Assembly (NCBI RefSeq): GCF_947507565.1
Contig: NC_089194.1
Span: 1,922,001-1,986,000, forward strand
Source of the DNA: Oscarella lobularis
Lineage: Eukaryota; Porifera; Homoscleromorpha; Homosclerophorida; Oscarellidae
Direction of reading: 5' to 3'
DNA: 64,000 nt
The position numbers were made by a program, and so were the translations under genes. Below, piece by piece: positions 61,095-64,000 of this stretch. The notes beneath the pieces were generated by a model. The model searched no databases. It was not told where the DNA came from and saw nothing but the letters and a program-made list of their open reading frames with translations. Position 1 is the stretch's first letter; each line of letters begins with the position of its first letter.

Positions 61095-63100
61095 ATGCGT
61101 TTGGTGACGTTTCTCGTCGTCTCTCTCGTTCTTCTCAATGTTTACGACACAGGTATATATATAGTAGACTCTCTGAAACTAAGGCTAGGGGACTCTGATG
61201 CGTTTAGATGCGGTTCTTTGTTATCGTTCAAGGCGATGCAAAGCGGATACACTGAGAGGAAAAGCGAACATGAAAAAATCGGATTGCTGTGAGGAGGGAG
61301 GCAAAGCCTTTCAAAAACAAGCCAATGGCCCTTGCGTAAAACTCAAATGTACGCGTATAACCGCGGGCACATTCTACTAGTAGTATCTATATGGGAACTG
61401 AAAGGTTCTGATACGTGTTGGACTCCTTGGAGCGACTGGGATTATTGCGCTCTCGATTCCACCGATCCCCGTTATGACGCGGGGGTGCGTGGTGTCCGAA
61501 CCCAAAGGCGACTTTCAAAGAGTACGAGAAGTTGCAACGAACGAAAAAAAGTCGAGAAGAGAAGCGAGAACGTGCAGATTAACGACTTACCGCAAGACGC
61601 GAAGTTTTGCCCGGGTAAGAACATGCAATTGATGAACGCGAGATCGGCAAGGGGGAGAATCCACTTGGGGGGTCTTGTAGTTGATGGGGGCTGGAGCAAT
61701 TGGAGCCCCTTCGGTGACTGCGACGCCGTGCTCAAGTGCAGCGAAAAGGAAAGAAAAAATCGTCACGGTAACCGAATGCGAAACAGAACGTGCACGAATC
61801 CAGAGCCGAAACACGGGGGAAAGACATGCGTGGGCGAGACAGAGAATACGGAACATTGTTATCTAGAGAATTGTCCAGGTTTGTATAGACAAAAAATGAT
61901 TCCTTTTTGTTATCGAGAGCGAATTTTAATTTAGTTCACGGGGGATTCTGTAACTTTTCCGAATGGTCCCAGTGTTCGAGTTCGTGCACACAGTTCGGAC
62001 AAGTTCCAACGGGATTTCGTCAGCGATGCCGACGATGCGAGTGCCCCGCGCCGAAATACGGTGGAGACGATTGCGAAGGAACTACGCACGAAGTCGACGC
62101 CTGTCCGGGGAACTACTGCCCAGGTATTTACAGATATATGCATGATATTTTATTGATTTATTGATTTTTTCAAGTTAACGGGGTTTGGAGCAGTTGGACT
62201 GCGTGGAGCCCGTGCTCTACTACGTCAAGCGGATGGGGAACGAAACTTCGGCAACGAGAATGCGATCCGCTTCCGCGTTTCGGCGGGAATATGTGCAGCG
62301 GATCGAAAGTCGAAGAGACGTATTGCAGAAACGATGATGAGTTCGCCGTGTGCCCGTACGCAAGTGCAAGAAATCGTCGAGTCGTCGCAGACGAGTCAGG
62401 TTCAGGGTCAGGGTCAGATTTAGTGTCAGAGTCAGGGTCAGAGTCAGGGTCAGAGTCAGGGTTGGAATCCGGCGGCGAATCGGGGGAATCAGGCGACGGC
62501 GACGGCGACGGCGACGATTCGTGCGTTAATCCGTGGGATTTGGACACAGATGGAGAATCAGGTAGCGGCACAAGTGGCGGAAGTGCACTAGACTATGAAA
62601 GCGGAACTAGTGGAATAAGCGGAAGCGGCCCGGCGAGCCAGCGCAACGTCTACAAGAACGAACAACTCGCTCAGTGCTGCCGTAGCGGCTTCTACTACAA
62701 TCACACGTGCTGTTCGTTTCCCGTCAAAGGAATCGGTTTGGGCGAAAGTGAGAGCGGTTCGGGGGGCGAGAGCGGCGATTCCGCACCCGGTTGCGTGGCA
62801 ACGGCACCAGGCGACGAAAACGCCAATTTCGATTTGAATACATTGGAATGCGTTTCGTTGAGCGGATTGAGATTATGCGACGGAAGTGAAAACGTCGTCG
62901 ACGTTTCCGGTTCGGGTGGGTCGGCTGATGGCCCGGATGCCGTCTCCGGATCGGGGTCGTCGGGGTCGGGGTCGAATCGCACGAAACGGAGTGCGAAGAC
63001 GGATTTACGTCATCGACGACGTCATTCGCGTCGACGTCGACGATCGCGACCGAATTTCGACGACGAGGATTACGAAGACGTCGTCTTTACGAGTCTTTGA
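61095..63100 (+). CDS. Properdin-like secreted protein with four thrombospondin type-1 repeats and a Ser-Gly-rich tail
   Basis: Exons 61095-61152, 61208-61348, 61405-61614, 61681-61878, 61935-62123, 62175-63100; all phase 1, about 573 residues. A signal peptide (MRLVTFLVVSLVLLNVYD) precedes a cysteine-rich domain (AVLCYRSRRCKA, then SDCCEEGGKAFQ) that resembles the properdin TB domain. Four thrombospondin repeats follow, one per exon (WTPWSDWDYC; WSNWSPFGDC; FSEWSQCSSSC; WSSWTAWSPC). The last exon adds Ser-Gly-Glu repeats, a cysteine-rich stretch (QCCRSGFYYNHTCC), a second Ser-Gly run, a dibasic site RTKRS, a strongly basic block and an acidic end with Tyr (EDYEDVV). Ser-Gly repeats are typical glycosaminoglycan attachment sites. 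Role: extracellular matrix or complement-like; properdin itself stabilises convertases in vertebrates, but function here is not proven. Confidence 0.8.
62395..62520 (+). repeat. Ser-Gly-Glu coding repeat
   Basis: A hexanucleotide-like coding repeat (TCAGGGTCAGAG units, then GGCGACGGCGAC units) encodes SGSESGSESG and DGDGDGDD. Variation in copy number between individuals is likely. Confidence 0.7.
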
Positions 63101-63706
63101 ACTGTTGCCTAGACTAGTGCTGTGCTGTGGCTGTTCGTTTGCAAGTTAATAGCATGTTTTGATGTTCGTGTGTGCGCCGGCTTTTGTGTGTAAAATAAAA
63201 ACGAATGGGGGCCCCCCATGCAGGAAGAGACGCGGAACTAGAACTTACCTTGCAGAGAAGCCTTGCATACGTAACGAAGCCGTCGTTTCAAATGCGACCA
63301 TTGTATGGTTTCGGTCTTTTTCTCCCGTATTCGTCTTCGTGACGTCATGCTATGCGTGCGCATCCCTTTTTCAATTGACGTAGAAAAATTGATCTTGACC
63401 TTTATTAAAAAAATTTCCTTTGGTACGTGAAACGCAAAACCTTATCCTTTGTCTTTGATAAGCTCCGTAGAGTATTATTGATTTCCTATTTTCTATGCAT
63501 TCTAAAAGTTAGCAATTATATAAAAGTCTGACGAGAGAAATCCTACCAGATTCGAATCCGAAGGCTTTTCGTCTATTCCAATCTAAAATTCCCGAAGAAA
63601 CTTATCAAAAACTTATATAATAAAGACTTTGAGCCCCATACCTTTACTCCTAGCTGAAGTAACGTATCCAGAACGCTAGATTTCAATCTAAAACGAAAAC
63701 CACGCG
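63101..63706. other. Intergenic stretch after the properdin-like gene
   Basis: Likely polyadenylation signal for the properdin-like gene (AATAAA near 63194). The remainder is AT-rich and has no convincing gene. Confidence 0.5.
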
Positions 63707-64000
63707 TCAAAGATCACTGCTGAAAAAAAATTCACGACGAAAAAACCTTTCCGCTTCCATTTCGAGTGAATCCAAGCAAGCAATTGCTTCCTCCGCTTGA
63801 GGACCAAGAGAAAACTCCTCAAAATCATCCTTATCATCAGCATCATCCTCTTGAAAATCTTCCCCACTATCCATCATATCCACTTCCATCGTTTCCAGAA
63901 CACGATACGCTTCCAACAATTCATCAACAGTCACAAATTGCCGAAAATGTTTTGTTAACGACACTTTGTCGACTTTGTTTCTTTTTTCTTCGTTTTGAGG
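63707..64000 (-). CDS. Partial acidic ORF, 5' end beyond the window
   Basis: The minus-strand frame is open from the right edge to the stop at 63707. Visible sequence: NEEKRNKVDKVSLTKHFRQF, then VTVDELLEAYRVLETMEVDMM, an Asp/Glu-rich stretch and a closing LDSLEMEAERFFRREFFFSS. No ATG is required inside the window. The acidic end with a terminal helix recalls the C-terminal tails of pogo/Tigger-type DDE transposases, but this is weak and the catalytic part would lie outside. It could equally be an ordinary host gene. Confidence 0.4.
   Translation of the reverse strand, partial: PQNEEKRNKVDKVSLTKHFRQFVTVDELLEAYRVLETMEVDMMDSGEDFQEDDADDKDDFEEFSLGPQAEEAIACLDSLEMEAERFFRREFFFSSDL

Noticed and set aside
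63550-63600. tRNA-like T-loop (AGATTCGAATCCG)
   Set aside because: No anticodon stem or A-box in register; the match is limited to one motif.

Overview
The window is nuclear DNA from an animal. The genes are split into small exons by introns of about 45-100 bp with GT-AG (sometimes GC-AG) ends. The gene set is metazoan: a DOCK Rac activator, a class I bHLH-PAS factor, PPP4R4, a CDKL kinase, a MAN1-type nuclear-membrane protein, Death domains, a Ly6/uPAR protein, sushi (CCP) proteins and a thrombospondin-repeat protein. The compact layout, the lineage-specific tandem families and the DIRS/Ngaro-type element make me guess an early-branching invertebrate, most likely a sponge. That is an inference; no single base proves it.

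Left part (1-14,000): two tandem 5-kb genes encode secreted proteins with an F-type-lectin-like (FTP) domain followed by 17 and 19 sushi domains. A broken third lectin fragment lies at 13,200-13,550. Interleaved with them are an intact CDKL-type kinase gene (minus strand) and copies of the 5' end of PPP4R4, one a broken gene start and two shorter copies lying directly upstream of the sushi genes. The complete PPP4R4 gene (13,693-17,277) follows, then a bHLH-PAS gene (17,488-20,455).

Middle (20,456-46,400): a foldback element, then four tandem minus-strand paralogues sharing one N-terminal module and a run of ankyrin repeats. Two end in a coiled coil plus protein kinase (A, D) and two in a Death domain (B, C), in the order A(kinase), B(Death), C(Death), D(kinase). 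C and D are head-to-head with a broken and an intact Ly6/uPAR-type gene. Between B and C sits a nested transposon: a foldback DNA element with 9-bp target duplications was invaded by a Ngaro-like tyrosine-recombinase retroelement (A1-ORFs-B1-A2-B2, with 76 CAG triplets inside it) and by a second small element of the same foldback family.

Right part (46,800-64,000): a DOCK gene (minus), an unassigned GC-rich stretch (57,000-57,900), a MAN1/LEMD2-like gene without a visible LEM domain (minus) and, head-to-head with it, a properdin-like thrombospondin-repeat gene (plus). A partial acidic ORF runs off the right edge.

Two themes connect the window. One is extracellular recognition and innate-immune-like signalling: lectin/sushi proteins, a properdin-like protein, a GPI-type Ly6 protein and ankyrin-Death and ankyrin-kinase cytoplasmic proteins. 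The other is heavy segmental duplication that copies exons, introns and promoters together.
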